49,827 bases of DNA from Cyanobacteria bacterium REEB67. Its GTDB lineage: Bacteria > Cyanobacteriota > Vampirovibrionia > Obscuribacterales > Obscuribacteraceae. The position numbers and the translations under genes were made by a program. The stretch covers positions 1-49,827 of the forward strand of contig JAGXAB010000049.1 of the NCBI GenBank assembly GCA_018971775.1, written 5' to 3'. Of this stretch, positions 23,776 to 32,772 are shown in pieces. The notes below the pieces were generated by a model. It had not been told where the DNA came from, made no database searches, and was given only the letters and a program-made list of their open reading frames with translations. Each line of letters begins with the position of its first letter. Within the stretch, counting starts at the first letter, position 1.

Positions 23776-24948
23776 CTACATCTCCAGTGAATAAGCGTTG
23801 AGCGCGTCGACCAGGGTCTGGTCGAGCGAACCGGCCGGCGTCTCGTGCGCGATAATGACGCGCTCGTACTGGCCTGGCGTAACGTTGTAGACAAAGTTGG
23901 GGATACCGTCGCCGTAGTTGTCCTGGAAGTTCAGGCCGGCAGCGATTGCCCCCGAGGCGTCGATCATCACCGGCGAGCGCGTCGTCGACTGGTAGAAGAC
24001 ATCGACGCCGAGCCGCTCGAGCGCTTCGGCCACGAGGAAGGGCGGATAGGCGAATTCGCCGGTACCGAGCACGAGCGTCTTAGCGGCGCCCAGGTCGCAG
24101 TCGACCTTAAGTTTGGCCGCAACCTGCCAGGCGTTCTCAACGCAAGCGAAGCTGCTGCTCAGGCCATGCCGCCCGTAGTTGCCTGCGATCAGATGGTCTT
24201 TCAGACCGTTGTCGCCGACAACCTTGGGCATTTCTACTGCCACCAGTCCTGGTGCCGGAGCAAATTGATATTCACCTTCGAGCACCGAGACCATGCGCGA
24301 CGGCACCGGCATGTCACGCTCATTGGCGGCAGCCCGAGCTGGACCACGCCAGTCGGTAATCACCGCCGTCACCACCTGCTGGACGGAAGGCATGCGCTCT
24401 TTGAAGGCGCGAGCCAGATTGATGAAGGTGGCGCCGGTGGAAGCCTCATCGTCGACGAGCACCAGGGAGCGCGCGTTTTCGAAGAAGAGCCGATTGCGCT
24501 CGTCATCGGGCAGGTAGATGATGTGGTCGGCGGCGTGCGAGTGTTCCTCGCGAAATTCCATCGCTACCGTCTTGTCGAGGCGGTAGCGAGTGCTGTGCAG
24601 GAAGGTCATGTCGCTGCGTTCGCTCAGGCGAGCGTATTCGTCGTAAACGCCATGACCAAGTGCCACAGCCGTTTCCGCCATGCCGACGAAGACGATCGGA
24701 CCGGGCAGGTCGGTCGGAATCTTCGCCGCCAGGTGCGTGTGCACGCTGCGCATCAGCGACGGCCGCACCGGAATGTGCTTGCCGAGCACTTTGGAGACGA
24801 AAAGAAAACCGCGCTTGGGATTGCGCCGGGCGGCAAAACCGCAAAGCTCGTCGAGCGGAAAATCGCTGGACAAGACCTTGACCGTGAGGTCTCCGGTGGG
24901 CAGCGCAATTGAATGAGTAACAGGAACAGTAGCGGGTGTATCAGCCAT
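23776..24948 (-). CDS. Phosphoribosyltransferase with C-terminal TRSP domain (first gene of the Ter operon)
   Basis: 390 residues; AGGGAGA lies 5 nt before the ATG. The N-terminal part (1-225) is the PRTase_2 type: RRNPKRGFLFVSKVLGKHIPVRP and the PRPP loop LVLVDDEASTGATFINL. The C-terminal part has the TRSP signature: LVLGTGEFAYPPFLVAEAL, FYQSTTRSPVM, NFVYNVTPGQY. PRTases of this type are a defining enzyme of Ter-linked operons and are expected to use PRPP to build a nucleoside-like compound. The five genes from here to 19886 are spaced 1-11 nt apart, so one transcript is near certain. Confidence 0.92.
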   Translation of the reverse strand: MADTPATVPVTHSIALPTGDLTVKVLSSDFPLDELCGFAARRNPKRGFLFVSKVLGKHIPVRPSLMRSVHTHLAAKIPTDLPGPIVFVGMAETAVALGHGVYDEYARLSERSDMTFLHSTRYRLDKTVAMEFREEHSHAADHIIYLPDDERNRLFFENARSLVLVDDEASTGATFINLARAFKERMPSVQQVVTAVITDWRGPARAAANERDMPVPSRMVSVLEGEYQFAPAPGLVAVEMPKVVGDNGLKDHLIAGNYGRHGLSSSFACVENAWQVAAKLKVDCDLGAAKTLVLGTGEFAYPPFLVAEALERLGVDVFYQSTTRSPVMIDASGAIAAGLNFQDNYGDGIPNFVYNVTPGQYERVIIAHETPAGSLDQTLVDALNAYSLEM

Positions 24949-25142
24949 AGCTATCTCCCTTAGAGGCGCGGAGCGCCGTTAAAACAGGTCGTAAAGGCTT
25001 TTCCAAAGCAGCGGTTGCCCGGAGCCGTTCTAGGCGGCCAAGGCGGGCAAGCCGCGGAAGGCAGAGATGTTCTCTTTTGCCGCGTCGCGCTTACCCCTTA
25101 GGAGAAAGCAGGAAGCGGCAGAAGAGAACACCACTGAAGAAC

Positions 25143-25178
25143 GAGAACGAGAAGGAGAAGGAGAAGGAGAAGGAGAAG
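25143..25178. repeat. (GAGAAG)5 hexamer repeat
   Basis: Five perfect GAGAAG units (25149-25178) preceded by one GAGAAC. It is about 195-235 nt upstream of the PRTase start. Purine-rich on the plus strand and pyrimidine-rich on the transcribed side; length variation could affect expression. Confidence 0.7.
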
Positions 25179-25270
25179 GATGCCAAGAAGAAGAGGCGAA
25201 AAAAAAGAGCAGGAAAAGACCAGAGTGCAATCAGCCATGCGACTGCCTCCGGTCCTTCCCGCTCAGAAAA

Positions 25271-25317
25271 ACGGTTACCGAAGATTGCGGTGAGGCAATC
25301 CCCGGCTCCGTTTTTTA
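25271..25317. terminator. Bidirectional terminator after the first-listed vWA gene
   Basis: The arm at 25271-25288 (ACGG..CCG..GATTGC) pairs with 25295-25311. A T6 run follows on the plus strand, and a T5 run follows on the minus strand, where it ends the vWA transcript. Confidence 0.75.
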
Positions 25318-25340
25318 GTCAGCGCCAGGCCGAGACCTGC

Positions 25341-26039
25341 TTACGCCGTGTAGGCCAGCGTGATGATCTGCTCGCAGCTCATGTCCTCGAGGTCCTCGAG
25401 CTTGGTCACGGCGACGATGTCGAAGTCGGCGACGCCGCCCTCGAGACCGTTGTTGACGCGATCCAGGAAGCGCGTCGCGGCCGGGTCATTGCCGACCTGG
25501 ATGAAGAGGATGCCGAAGTCGCGGCGGCTGGTGATGCGCTTGCTGGCATCGGCGATGACGCGGATCACTTCCGCTTCGTCGCTCGCGGCGCCGTCAGTGA
25601 GGATGCCGACGAAGACGGCCTTCTTCGGGCTGATGCGCTCGTACTCGACCTTGCTCGTGCCGCCCATGCCCAGGAAGCCACCGGACTTGGTGACCTTCTT
25701 CTTGGCCGGCAGGAACTTCTCGACGATCGCCGAGAGCGGAGCCGCCAGCTGCGTGCCGCCGCCCGGGGTGTGGTTGTCGTAGACCTTGCCCACGGTGTCC
25801 GGGGTGACGCCGTCGATGATCTCGAAGCTGCCGGCGAAGGGCACCACGGTGATGCCGTCGTCGTCATGCGCCGCCAGCTCTTCCGCGAAGGCTTCGATCG
25901 ATTCCTTGCCGGCGTCCCAGCGGATCATCTTGGGATTGGAGCCGACGCCGACGGGCTCGCCCATGGAGCCGCTCTTGTCGAGGAGGATGACGCCGTCGAT
26001 GTTGTCGAGGTTGATCGAGGTGCTGTTTGCGTTGGTCAT
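25341..26039 (-). CDS. vWA-domain protein (Ter-associated), divergent copy
   Basis: 232 residues; AAGGAAT lies 7 nt before the ATG. A single von Willebrand A domain with a complete metal-ion-dependent adhesion site: DKSGS near the start (VILLDKSGSMGEP), Thr in GGGTQL, and Asp in LTDGAASD. A Gly-rich insert (TKSGGFLGMGGTSKVEYER, about 150-168) distinguishes it from its two neighbours. It ends in the same VAVTKLEDLEDMS-type tail as the others. vWA proteins of Ter clusters are thought to form metal-linked complexes with TerB/TerC/TerD. No membrane segment; cytoplasmic. Confidence 0.88.
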   Translation of the reverse strand: MTNANSTSINLDNIDGVILLDKSGSMGEPVGVGSNPKMIRWDAGKESIEAFAEELAAHDDDGITVVPFAGSFEIIDGVTPDTVGKVYDNHTPGGGTQLAAPLSAIVEKFLPAKKKVTKSGGFLGMGGTSKVEYERISPKKAVFVGILTDGAASDEAEVIRVIADASKRITSRRDFGILFIQVGNDPAATRFLDRVNNGLEGGVADFDIVAVTKLEDLEDMSCEQIITLAYTA

Positions 26040-26225
26040 TTTGATATTCCTTCTAGAGGTCGGGGCTGCCGACCAGGTTTAACTTGATGGGACTTTGACT
26101 CGCTCCTGGACTCGGTTCTATACCGGTGCAGGACGCAAGCTGGTCTGACCGCTGCCGCGGGCAGTCGGCCAGGAACTGATGGGCGGGGCAGGCTGGGCCT
26201 TCAAAAGCCCGGCAGAACGCGACTG

Positions 26226-27029
26226 TTAGTCGAGGAAGGCCATCTCGAAGGTCTCGACGGGCGAGATGTCTTCGAGGTCTTCGAGCTTGGTCACGGCGAC
26301 GATGTCGAACTTGGCGCCGGCCGAGGTCAGGTCGTCGTTGAGCTTGGCCAGGTAGGCCGCCGCGTCCGGATCGTTGCCGACCTGGACGAAGAGGATGCCG
26401 AGCTCGGAGCGGCTCTTGAGCTGCTTGCTGGCGTTGACGATCACCTGGGCCAGGCCGACCTTGTCGTCGGGCTCGCCGTCGGTGATGACGACGATGCAGG
26501 CAGGCTTGGCAGCAGCGCCGGCGGCGGCACGCTTGGCCAGGAACATATTGATCAGTTGCTCGACCGCTTCCTTGGTATTGGTCGAACCCATCGGGCGAAA
26601 CTCGGCGAAGATCTGCTCGACCTTGGCCTCGGTGACGCCGTCATAGATGCGCACCTTGCTCGCGAAGCGGGCGACGGTGATGCCATCCGGGTCGTACTTC
26701 TCCGCTTCGGCGGCGAGGGCGATCGTGCTCTCCTTGGAAGCCTGCATGCGGGTCTGACCGCTCTTGTTGCCGTCGGTCTTGGACATGGTGCCCGAGGTGT
26801 CGATGGCGATGGCGATGTCGATGTTGCTCACGTCGAAGCCGGAAGCGGTAACCGGCGCGGGAGCGGGGGCCGGGGCAGCGGCGACCGGAGCCGGAGCAGG
26901 AGCGACCGGAGCCGGGGCGGTGACGGCCGGCGGCACGGGAGCGGTGACGACCGGCTGCACGACGGCGACCGGCTGGATGACCACGGGTTGCACGAAGGCC
27001 GGGGTGTTGGAATCGTTGGTGTCGGACAT
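26226..27029 (-). CDS. vWA-domain protein with Pro/Ala/Val-rich N-terminal arm
   Basis: 267 residues from ATG 27029, with AAAGGAAT 7 nt upstream; a longer frame is rejected. Residues 10-65 are a low-complexity arm of VVQPV and APAPVA repeats, probably extended. The vWA domain has an intact adhesion site: DTSGTM, Thr in GSTNTKEAV, Asp in ITDGEPDDKV. It is close to its neighbour at 27160: RFASKVRIYDGVT and EQIFxEFRPMG occur in both, marking a recent duplication. The arm may tether it to the motif-repeat scaffold encoded upstream; that is inference. Confidence 0.88.
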   Translation of the reverse strand: MSDTNDSNTPAFVQPVVIQPVAVVQPVVTAPVPPAVTAPAPVAPAPAPVAAAPAPAPAPVTASGFDVSNIDIAIAIDTSGTMSKTDGNKSGQTRMQASKESTIALAAEAEKYDPDGITVARFASKVRIYDGVTEAKVEQIFAEFRPMGSTNTKEAVEQLINMFLAKRAAAGAAAKPACIVVITDGEPDDKVGLAQVIVNASKQLKSRSELGILFVQVGNDPDAAAYLAKLNDDLTSAGAKFDIVAVTKLEDLEDISPVETFEMAFLD

Positions 27030-27159
27030 GTGTATTCCTTTCGAAGATAGATGGAACCGCGACAGTGACTCGTCTGAGGCGCTGCCCACAGCGTCGGCGT
27101 GCGGAGACGCCGACACGGAGACGATGACTGGGAAGTGACTGAGAGGCGCGAAGCAGTCC

Positions 27160-27795
27160 TCAGTCGTTGAAGGCCATCTCGATCAGTTCCTGGGGCGACA
27201 CGTCCTCCAGGTCACCGAGCTTGCAGACGGCGACGATGTCGTGCTTGGCGCCGGCCTGACCGAGGTCGTTGTTGAGCTTGGCCAGGTAGGCCGCCGCATC
27301 CGCGTCGTCGCCGACCTGGACGAAGAGGATGCCGAGCTCGGTGCGATCCGAGATCTTCTTGGTGGCATCGACGATCACCTGCGCCAGGCCGACCTTGTCG
27401 TCCGGCTCGCCGTCGGTGAAGACGATGATGCAAGCGGACTTGGCGGCGGCACCGGCGGCGGCACGCTTGCCCAGGAAGAGGTTGATCAGCTGCTCGACCG
27501 CTTCCTTGGTATTGGTGTTGCCCATGGGCCGGAACTCTTCGAAGATCTGCTCGACCTTCGAGGAAGTGACGCCGTCATAGATGCGCACCTTGCTGGCGAA
27601 ACGAGCGACGGTGATGCCGTCGGGATCGGTCTTTTCCAGCTCGGCGGCGAGGGCGACGGCGTTTTCCTTGGTCGCCTCGAGGCGGGTCAGGGGGCTGCCC
27701 TTGAGCGCGTCGGTCTTGCGCATCGTGCCGGAGGTATCGACGGCGATGGCCACATCGAGATTGGCGAAATCAATCTTGTTGACTGCGTTTGACAT
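27160..27795 (-). CDS. vWA-domain protein, paralogue of the next gene
   Basis: 211 residues from ATG 27795, with AAAGGA 7 nt upstream. It is almost all vWA domain: VAIAVDTSGTMRKTD, Thr in GNTNTKEAVEQL, Asp in FTDGEPDDKV, then ELGILFVQVGDDADAAAYLA. It lacks the Pro/Ala arm of its paralogue at 26226. 63 nt separate it from the scaffold gene upstream. Two near-identical vWA proteins with and without an arm suggest hetero-assembly. Confidence 0.88.
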   Translation of the reverse strand: MSNAVNKIDFANLDVAIAVDTSGTMRKTDALKGSPLTRLEATKENAVALAAELEKTDPDGITVARFASKVRIYDGVTSSKVEQIFEEFRPMGNTNTKEAVEQLINLFLGKRAAAGAAAKSACIIVFTDGEPDDKVGLAQVIVDATKKISDRTELGILFVQVGDDADAAAYLAKLNNDLGQAGAKHDIVAVCKLGDLEDVSPQELIEMAFND

Positions 27796-27858
27796 TTTCG
27801 TATCCTTTGAGAAACGGTTGATGAGATTTGGACGGCGCTCAAAGATGGAGTTTGACAC

Positions 27859-29712
27859 TCAACCTTTGAGCAATTTTTCCAGGGCTTTACGCGCCGCTTC
27901 GTCCTGCTCAGCCTGACTGAGAGCCGGTTTGGATCCAGCATTGCCGGCGGTGGAAGCGACTGCCCCGGGTGAGCCAGGCACCGATGGCGGTGCCGGCGTG
28001 GCCTTTCTGCCCCCGAACATATCGGCCAGTTTGGCCGCATCGGAGCCGGCGGGCGGAGTCGCCGGTGTAGCAGGTGCGACTGGCGCTGCCGGTGTGACCG
28101 GAGCAGCGGAAGCAGTCGGAACAGTCGACACAGAAGCACCAGTCGAGGTTGTCGACGGGGGCGGTGTCGGCTTTTTGCGACCTTCGATCAGGTCACCCAG
28201 AGCGGAATTGCCGGTGCTGGTGACGGGTGTCACCGCCGGTTGACCACCCGGAACCGTCTGTCCGCTCTGTGTCTGACCGGCAGGCGGCAAAGGCTTTTTG
28301 GGCCGTCCGTTGAGCAGTTCATCGAGGGCCGCATTGTTCGGGGGCGGGACCTGTGTCGCCGGTGTCGAGGCGGCAGGCGGAGCGGTCGGCGGTTTGGCCG
28401 GACCGTTGACCAGCTTGTCTAGACCAGGGTTTGGCGCGGTACCGACGCTTGCGGGCGGCGGCCCGGAAGGGGGCGTACGAGCCGAGACCAGCTTATCGAG
28501 CTCGGGGTCGATCGGATGTTGTTCAACCGTCGGCGCCGGCTTCGCGGCAGGCTTGAGTTCGCCGTCCAGCAGCTTCTCCAGATTGGATTTCTCCGGAGGG
28601 CTGTATTTTGTGTAGTTGCCGGAAGTCGGCAACTGTTCGACACGCACCGGGGGCGGTGGCGCCGTGCGAGCCGGCGGATAGGCGGACGGCGGTGGCTGAT
28701 GGGTGACCGGCGCCGAAGCGGGCGGATTGCTGTGAGCCTGCGGCGCGCTATGAGCGGGATTGCTCTGGGTAGCGGCAGGCGGCTTGAGCGAAAGGACGCT
28801 GCTCGCATCACGGATCCAGTCTTCGAGACCAGTCGATGCGGCGCCCCAGTCTTCTTGTTCCAGACGCTTGACCAGCTTGTTGAGCCATTCGCGCAGTTCT
28901 GGAGTGCGGGTCGGATTGGGCTGCCGGTCTTCGAGACGCTGCATCAGCACCTTGGCGTCACCGTACGAAGCGTAGGCCTTTTCCTTGGCCTTCTGCTCGC
29001 CGCCGATGGCGCCGTTAATCGTATTGATGTGCTTGTCGACCATCGAATCGAAGCTGCGGTTCACACCGAGCGGGTCGAATTCGTAGTTGAGCTTGAGCGT
29101 TGCCACCGCCGACACGGCGCTGCTGTGAGCGAGCAAGGCGGAACCACCGACCCGAGTGACGATCGGCAGCACTTCCTCGAGGCGCTTCTCGACTTCGGCG
29201 ATATGGAGCTTCAGGCCGTTTTTGCATTCCTCGACCTGGATGATCGAGAGCGCCGCCTGCTTGAGCAAATCACCGATCGCCGCCAGTGCGACCTGTACCG
29301 AAGTTGTGTTGGCTTGCTGCGTAAACAGCCGGCCTTTGACGACCTCAGGCAGCTTGGCGGCAGCTTCGGGCGTGAGCACGAGAGTCTGCCCCGCAAGAAG
29401 GTCTTCGACCTCCTTGATCGAAGCGCTACTCGATCCGAACATGCCGCTCTTGAGAGTGGCACGCTTGGTGCGCGTTTCCTCGATGCGCTTAGCGACGAGA
29501 TTGGCGACGATCCAGAGTGCGGACATCAACGTCAGCACCCCAGCCACCACCTTCTTCGTCTCGCCGGTCAGCTGCGGGTCCTTAAAGCCTCCGGTGCCCG
29601 TGACCGCCTGGTACTGCATGTCGTCCTGGACGCCGAGCAGTTTACCGGATAGAGAGGCAAAATCCGCATCAGCAGCGGCGATTGACTGGTCGATGCTTTC
29701 GATTGTAGCCAT
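27859..29712 (-). CDS. Single-pass scaffold-like protein with seven C-terminal LDKLL-type motifs
   Basis: 617 residues from ATG 29712, with GGAGG upstream. Residues 1-300: helical, coiled-coil-prone domain with one hydrophobic segment (VVAGVLTLMSALWIVANLVA, 55-74). Residues 310-617: Pro/Ala/Thr-rich, disordered, with seven spaced copies of a short motif of type L-x-x-L/M-hydrophobic-x-G-x-x-K. They are at 378 (LEKLLDGELK), 405 (LDKLVSAR), 431 (LDKLVNGPAK), 463 (LDELLNGRPKK), 505 (LGDLIEGRKK), 562 (LADMFGGRKA) and 611 (LEKLLKG, the very C-terminus). Repeated short motifs in a disordered tail typically recruit several copies of a partner. The adjacent vWA proteins are the obvious candidates. 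No known family recognised. Confidence 0.8.
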   Translation of the reverse strand: MATIESIDQSIAAADADFASLSGKLLGVQDDMQYQAVTGTGGFKDPQLTGETKKVVAGVLTLMSALWIVANLVAKRIEETRTKRATLKSGMFGSSSASIKEVEDLLAGQTLVLTPEAAAKLPEVVKGRLFTQQANTTSVQVALAAIGDLLKQAALSIIQVEECKNGLKLHIAEVEKRLEEVLPIVTRVGGSALLAHSSAVSAVATLKLNYEFDPLGVNRSFDSMVDKHINTINGAIGGEQKAKEKAYASYGDAKVLMQRLEDRQPNPTRTPELREWLNKLVKRLEQEDWGAASTGLEDWIRDASSVLSLKPPAATQSNPAHSAPQAHSNPPASAPVTHQPPPSAYPPARTAPPPPVRVEQLPTSGNYTKYSPPEKSNLEKLLDGELKPAAKPAPTVEQHPIDPELDKLVSARTPPSGPPPASVGTAPNPGLDKLVNGPAKPPTAPPAASTPATQVPPPNNAALDELLNGRPKKPLPPAGQTQSGQTVPGGQPAVTPVTSTGNSALGDLIEGRKKPTPPPSTTSTGASVSTVPTASAAPVTPAAPVAPATPATPPAGSDAAKLADMFGGRKATPAPPSVPGSPGAVASTAGNAGSKPALSQAEQDEAARKALEKLLKG

Positions 29713-29873
29713 GATGACCTCCGTATATACAGTTGAATGAGACAATACGGAACGGCCAGCACGGCCGTCCGGATACACAATCAGGCGCAAGCCCGAAGCC
29801 TATCCGGACGGTCCAGCCGAAAGGAGCATGGGGCTCCAGTCAACCGGACATCACCGTGGCGTCAAGCTTGCGC

Positions 29874-30683
29874 TCAGTCGGCCTTCTTGGAGAAGCGCGC
29901 GATCACGGCCTTGACCGGATAGGCCACGGGCACGATCAGCGAGTCGACCAGTTCGGTCACATTGCCCATCACCTGGCCGAGCCAGGTGAAGACCGGGCCG
30001 AAGACCGGATGCAGGAAGGTAGCGCGCTCGTACACGATACCGCCGACGCTGATGCTCAGCACACCGAGGAACTTCTGCAGGTCGGTCATCTCGAAGTGGA
30101 GGACATATTCGGCGCCGAGCTGGAAGCCGATGAAGCCGACCAGGATGTACGAGACCTTCTCGAGGATGGGGAACTTCTTAACCAGACCGATGAAGATGCC
30201 GGCCACGAATCGCATCACGATGATACTCATGAAAACGCCGAGGCAGACGACCCAGAGCTTGGGCGACATGGCCACGGTGGCGACGATGTTGTCGAGGGAA
30301 AAGGCCATGTCGGCCAGTTCGACGGCGATGATCGTGCCGATCAGGCCTTTGGCGACGTGAGCCGCAGTCTCCTCTTCTTCACCTTCTTCGGCGACGCCGA
30401 GGTTGGAGCACATCAGGTAGATCAGGTAGCCGGCGCCGACGAGCTTGATCCAGGGGTTGGAAATCAGAAGACCGACGAAGGCGAGCGAGAGGCCGCGCAT
30501 GACGAAGGCACCGAGCAGACCGGCGCGCAGCGCCACCTTCTGAAGTTTCTCGGGCAGGTGCTTGACCATGGTGGCCAGGACGAGCGCATTGTCGAAAGAG
30601 AGCAGGCCATCGATGAAGAAGATGATCGCGATGACCGGCAGCGACTGCTGGAGGTCAGCGAGCGATGGGAGCATGGAGAGCAT
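29874..30683 (-). CDS. TerC-family integral membrane protein
   Basis: 269 residues; AAGGAG precedes the ATG. TerC proteins have about seven helices and two copies of an acidic SxDN helix, here FFIDGLLSFDNALVLATMV and ELADMAFSLDNIVATVAM. They are linked to tellurite resistance, metal homeostasis (Mn2+ export) and interaction with TerB and vWA proteins at the membrane. The acidic loop CSNLGVAEEGEEEETAAHV lies between the two halves. Its placement at the head of the scaffold/vWA group suggests it anchors the complex. Confidence 0.93.
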   Translation of the reverse strand: MLSMLPSLADLQQSLPVIAIIFFIDGLLSFDNALVLATMVKHLPEKLQKVALRAGLLGAFVMRGLSLAFVGLLISNPWIKLVGAGYLIYLMCSNLGVAEEGEEEETAAHVAKGLIGTIIAVELADMAFSLDNIVATVAMSPKLWVVCLGVFMSIIVMRFVAGIFIGLVKKFPILEKVSYILVGFIGFQLGAEYVLHFEMTDLQKFLGVLSISVGGIVYERATFLHPVFGPVFTWLGQVMGNVTELVDSLIVPVAYPVKAVIARFSKKAD

Positions 30684-31438
30684 AGTGGACTCCTTCAGGA
30701 GAAAGGTTGATGTGACTGCGGCTGATGCCGCGGTGAAACACGCGCAAGAAAGCGCCCGCGAGAGTCCGACAGGGCTGATAAGGCCAGGACGTCACGCGAA
30801 GCAAAACTGAAGACCAACGTCTCTTTCTAACTCACACCGTCAGGCAATCAAAGCAACTTTGCAGACAGTCAGCGGAGCAGGCCAAACACACCAGGCAGAT
30901 GCTGGAGTGGGAGGTTTGGGGTAGGGCTGACGGCTTGCTTGGTTGGATGGCCTGTGGATTGAAGAGAGAAATGAAGTTGTAAATAAGACCTAGCGCTTGA
31001 GCGCAGGCGCGGACAATTAACAAGAAGTGCAAGTGCAATTTTCGTTACACGCATAAAGGGCGCCATCACCTGATAGTGAGCGGCGGCTAATAGTATCTTG
31101 ACATCCGACTGCGCCCACCTTTCAGGGCGCCGGCTATCGCTTGACTAGCTAGTGCAAGCCGCCAGGATGCGGCAAAAGCAATTTTTTCTTAAGCGTTTTT
31201 CATGGCATGACAAGCGCTTGGAAAGCTCGCGCTACGGGCCGCATATTAGCGTCCAATCATAAAAGATTGAGGTCTGTCAGACCTCTTCGACAACTCTCTC
31301 TAGATGATTCGCGCAAGCTTCTACCAGTTATATTAGATAGTAAGAACGCGATTTTTGATAAAAAAAAGAGAGATGGGCCGACAATAAAATGTCGGTCCAT
31401 CTCCGTTAATCAATCAGCGAAAGCGCTTATGAAGCCTG
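30684..31438. other. 755-nt spacer upstream of terC, no gene seen
   Basis: It holds several stem-loops: GCGCCC/GGGCGC (31111-31130) and GAGGTCT-GTC-AGACCTC (31269-31285), and a terminator at 31364-31403 for the upstream membrane gene. The terC promoter should lie near 30690-30900. No boxes are convincing. Confidence 0.45.
31364..31403 (-). terminator. Rho-independent terminator of the minus-strand membrane-protein gene
   Basis: The arms 31370-31383 and 31390-31403 pair with one mismatch. On the minus strand the stem is followed by CTCTTTTTTT. Confidence 0.85.
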
Positions 31439-32548
31439 TCAGCGACGACGCGGAAGAACGCGACGCAGGCCGTCCGGCACGCAGCCGAGAATCGCCGCTT
31501 CGACAGAAGCCTGATGCTTGCGGTACTGAATGCCGAGATAGATGATGCCGACGCCAAGCGCTATCAACGCCAGCGAGAGCGAGAAAGAGTTGGACAGGAA
31601 GCTACCGAGGATGTGGCCGACATAATAGATGGAGCCGACCGCACCGAAAAGAAGCAGGACGCGCCGGGCCAGCACCACCGACGACACCATCAACAGCAGG
31701 TTGATGAGGAAGTAGATGAACTTGCCAAGCTCGCCACCGCTGTCAAGCAATGAGAGCGGGATCCAGAAGGCGGCGACGCCGAAGAGATAACCCCACCAGG
31801 AGTAATCGTTGCCCTGACCGGCCAGGCCTCGACCGAAGCGACTGTCGACCACCACCGCCGACAAGAGCAACACCAGGCCGGTGGCCATGGAGACGACGTT
31901 GTAGTGGTTGTAGTCGGAGAAGAAGCCAAGGAAGCCGCCATCACTCGAACTGGTGAAAATCCAGGCGAGCGTCAGCGAGAGCAGCCATAGGGTGCCGTAG
32001 ATGGGCGCCGTCAGTATCGATGTCCTGGCCCGCATGAGAGCAAGCAGTGCGACACCGACGGTCAGCAGCTCGAGCGTCACAGCATGCGCTTGCGCATGAG
32101 CGTAACCGAAGACTTGCATCAAGCTCATGCCGGCGTCGGCAGCAAGCGGTACGAGCAGGACGGCGACGGTGAAGAGGACGCCGGCAGGAGCGCGAGCACC
32201 CTGCTTGAGCAGACGGTCACCGAGCAGAGCAAAGCCGACGCTGTAGAGAATCGACAGACCGAAAGTGGCACCGGAGCCGTAGGAGCTCTGAGCGAGGGCC
32301 ATGAAGAAGCCCAGGGCGATCATGATCAAGGTGCCGCCGCCGTACCAGAAGAGCTGAGCCAGGTCGAAACCGGACGCAGCGCTGCCGACGGAGGCGATGC
32401 CGGGATTGGCGGAGGACGCGAGCGGTGCTTGCGCCTGGGACTTGGATAATGCCTGCCAAAGCGGTTCGACGTCGAGGGGCGACATCGAGCCTTCACGGGC
32501 GGCATTTTCGAGATCGTTTTTGCTGATGGATATGCTGGTGTTATTCAC
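31439..32548 (-). CDS. Polytopic membrane protein (DUF2157-like)
   Basis: 369 residues from GTG 32548, chosen because AAGGAG lies 6 nt upstream (AAGGAGAACAG-GTG). About 50 soluble residues precede 10-11 hydrophobic helices (for example LIMIALGFFMALAQSS, GVALLALMRARTSIL, SVVLARRVLLLFGAVGSIYYVG). The layout resembles DUF2157-type membrane proteins. Function unknown. In the Ter block it follows the 77-residue Cys protein and TruD. Confidence 0.8.
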   Translation of the reverse strand: MNNTSISISKNDLENAAREGSMSPLDVEPLWQALSKSQAQAPLASSANPGIASVGSAASGFDLAQLFWYGGGTLIMIALGFFMALAQSSYGSGATFGLSILYSVGFALLGDRLLKQGARAPAGVLFTVAVLLVPLAADAGMSLMQVFGYAHAQAHAVTLELLTVGVALLALMRARTSILTAPIYGTLWLLSLTLAWIFTSSSDGGFLGFFSDYNHYNVVSMATGLVLLLSAVVVDSRFGRGLAGQGNDYSWWGYLFGVAAFWIPLSLLDSGGELGKFIYFLINLLLMVSSVVLARRVLLLFGAVGSIYYVGHILGSFLSNSFSLSLALIALGVGIIYLGIQYRKHQASVEAAILGCVPDGLRRVLPRRR

Positions 32549-32621
32549 CTGTTCTCCTTGAACTGCCACCACTAGTGGTGACGGTTTGAGCCATAGATCT
32601 AAAAAAGCGTAAGAAAACGCA

Positions 32622-32686
32622 GAAAAAAAATCCGCACCGCCGCCGGCGTCAAAGAGCTGATGCTCTCCACGTCGGCGGCGGCCGGA
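32622..32686 (-). terminator. GC-rich terminator of the TruD-group transcript
   Basis: On the minus strand a CCGCCGCCGACGT arm pairs with ACGCCGGCGGCGG (32640-32680 on the plus strand), then GTGCGGATTTTTTT. A second inverted repeat, GGCGGT with ACCGCC (about 32706-32740), lies just upstream. Confidence 0.75.
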
Positions 32687-32772
32687 TACTTACCGAATTT
32701 TCGAGGCGGTCTCGACAATCTCTAGATCATCTCGACCGCCCCTTCTTGTTGTGCGGCGTGATTAACCGCGAT

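Larger units (their letters stand above)
24949..25340. other. Leader of the biosynthetic operon, no gene seen
   Basis: 392 nt between the vWA gene and the PRTase gene. It contains a bidirectional terminator (25271-25317) and a GAGAAG hexamer repeat (25143-25178). The promoter of the metabolite operon should lie between the repeat and 24949, but no -35/-10 pair is clear. Confidence 0.45.

Noticed and set aside
25143..25178. CRISPR-like repeat
   Set aside because: Units are contiguous hexamers without spacers.
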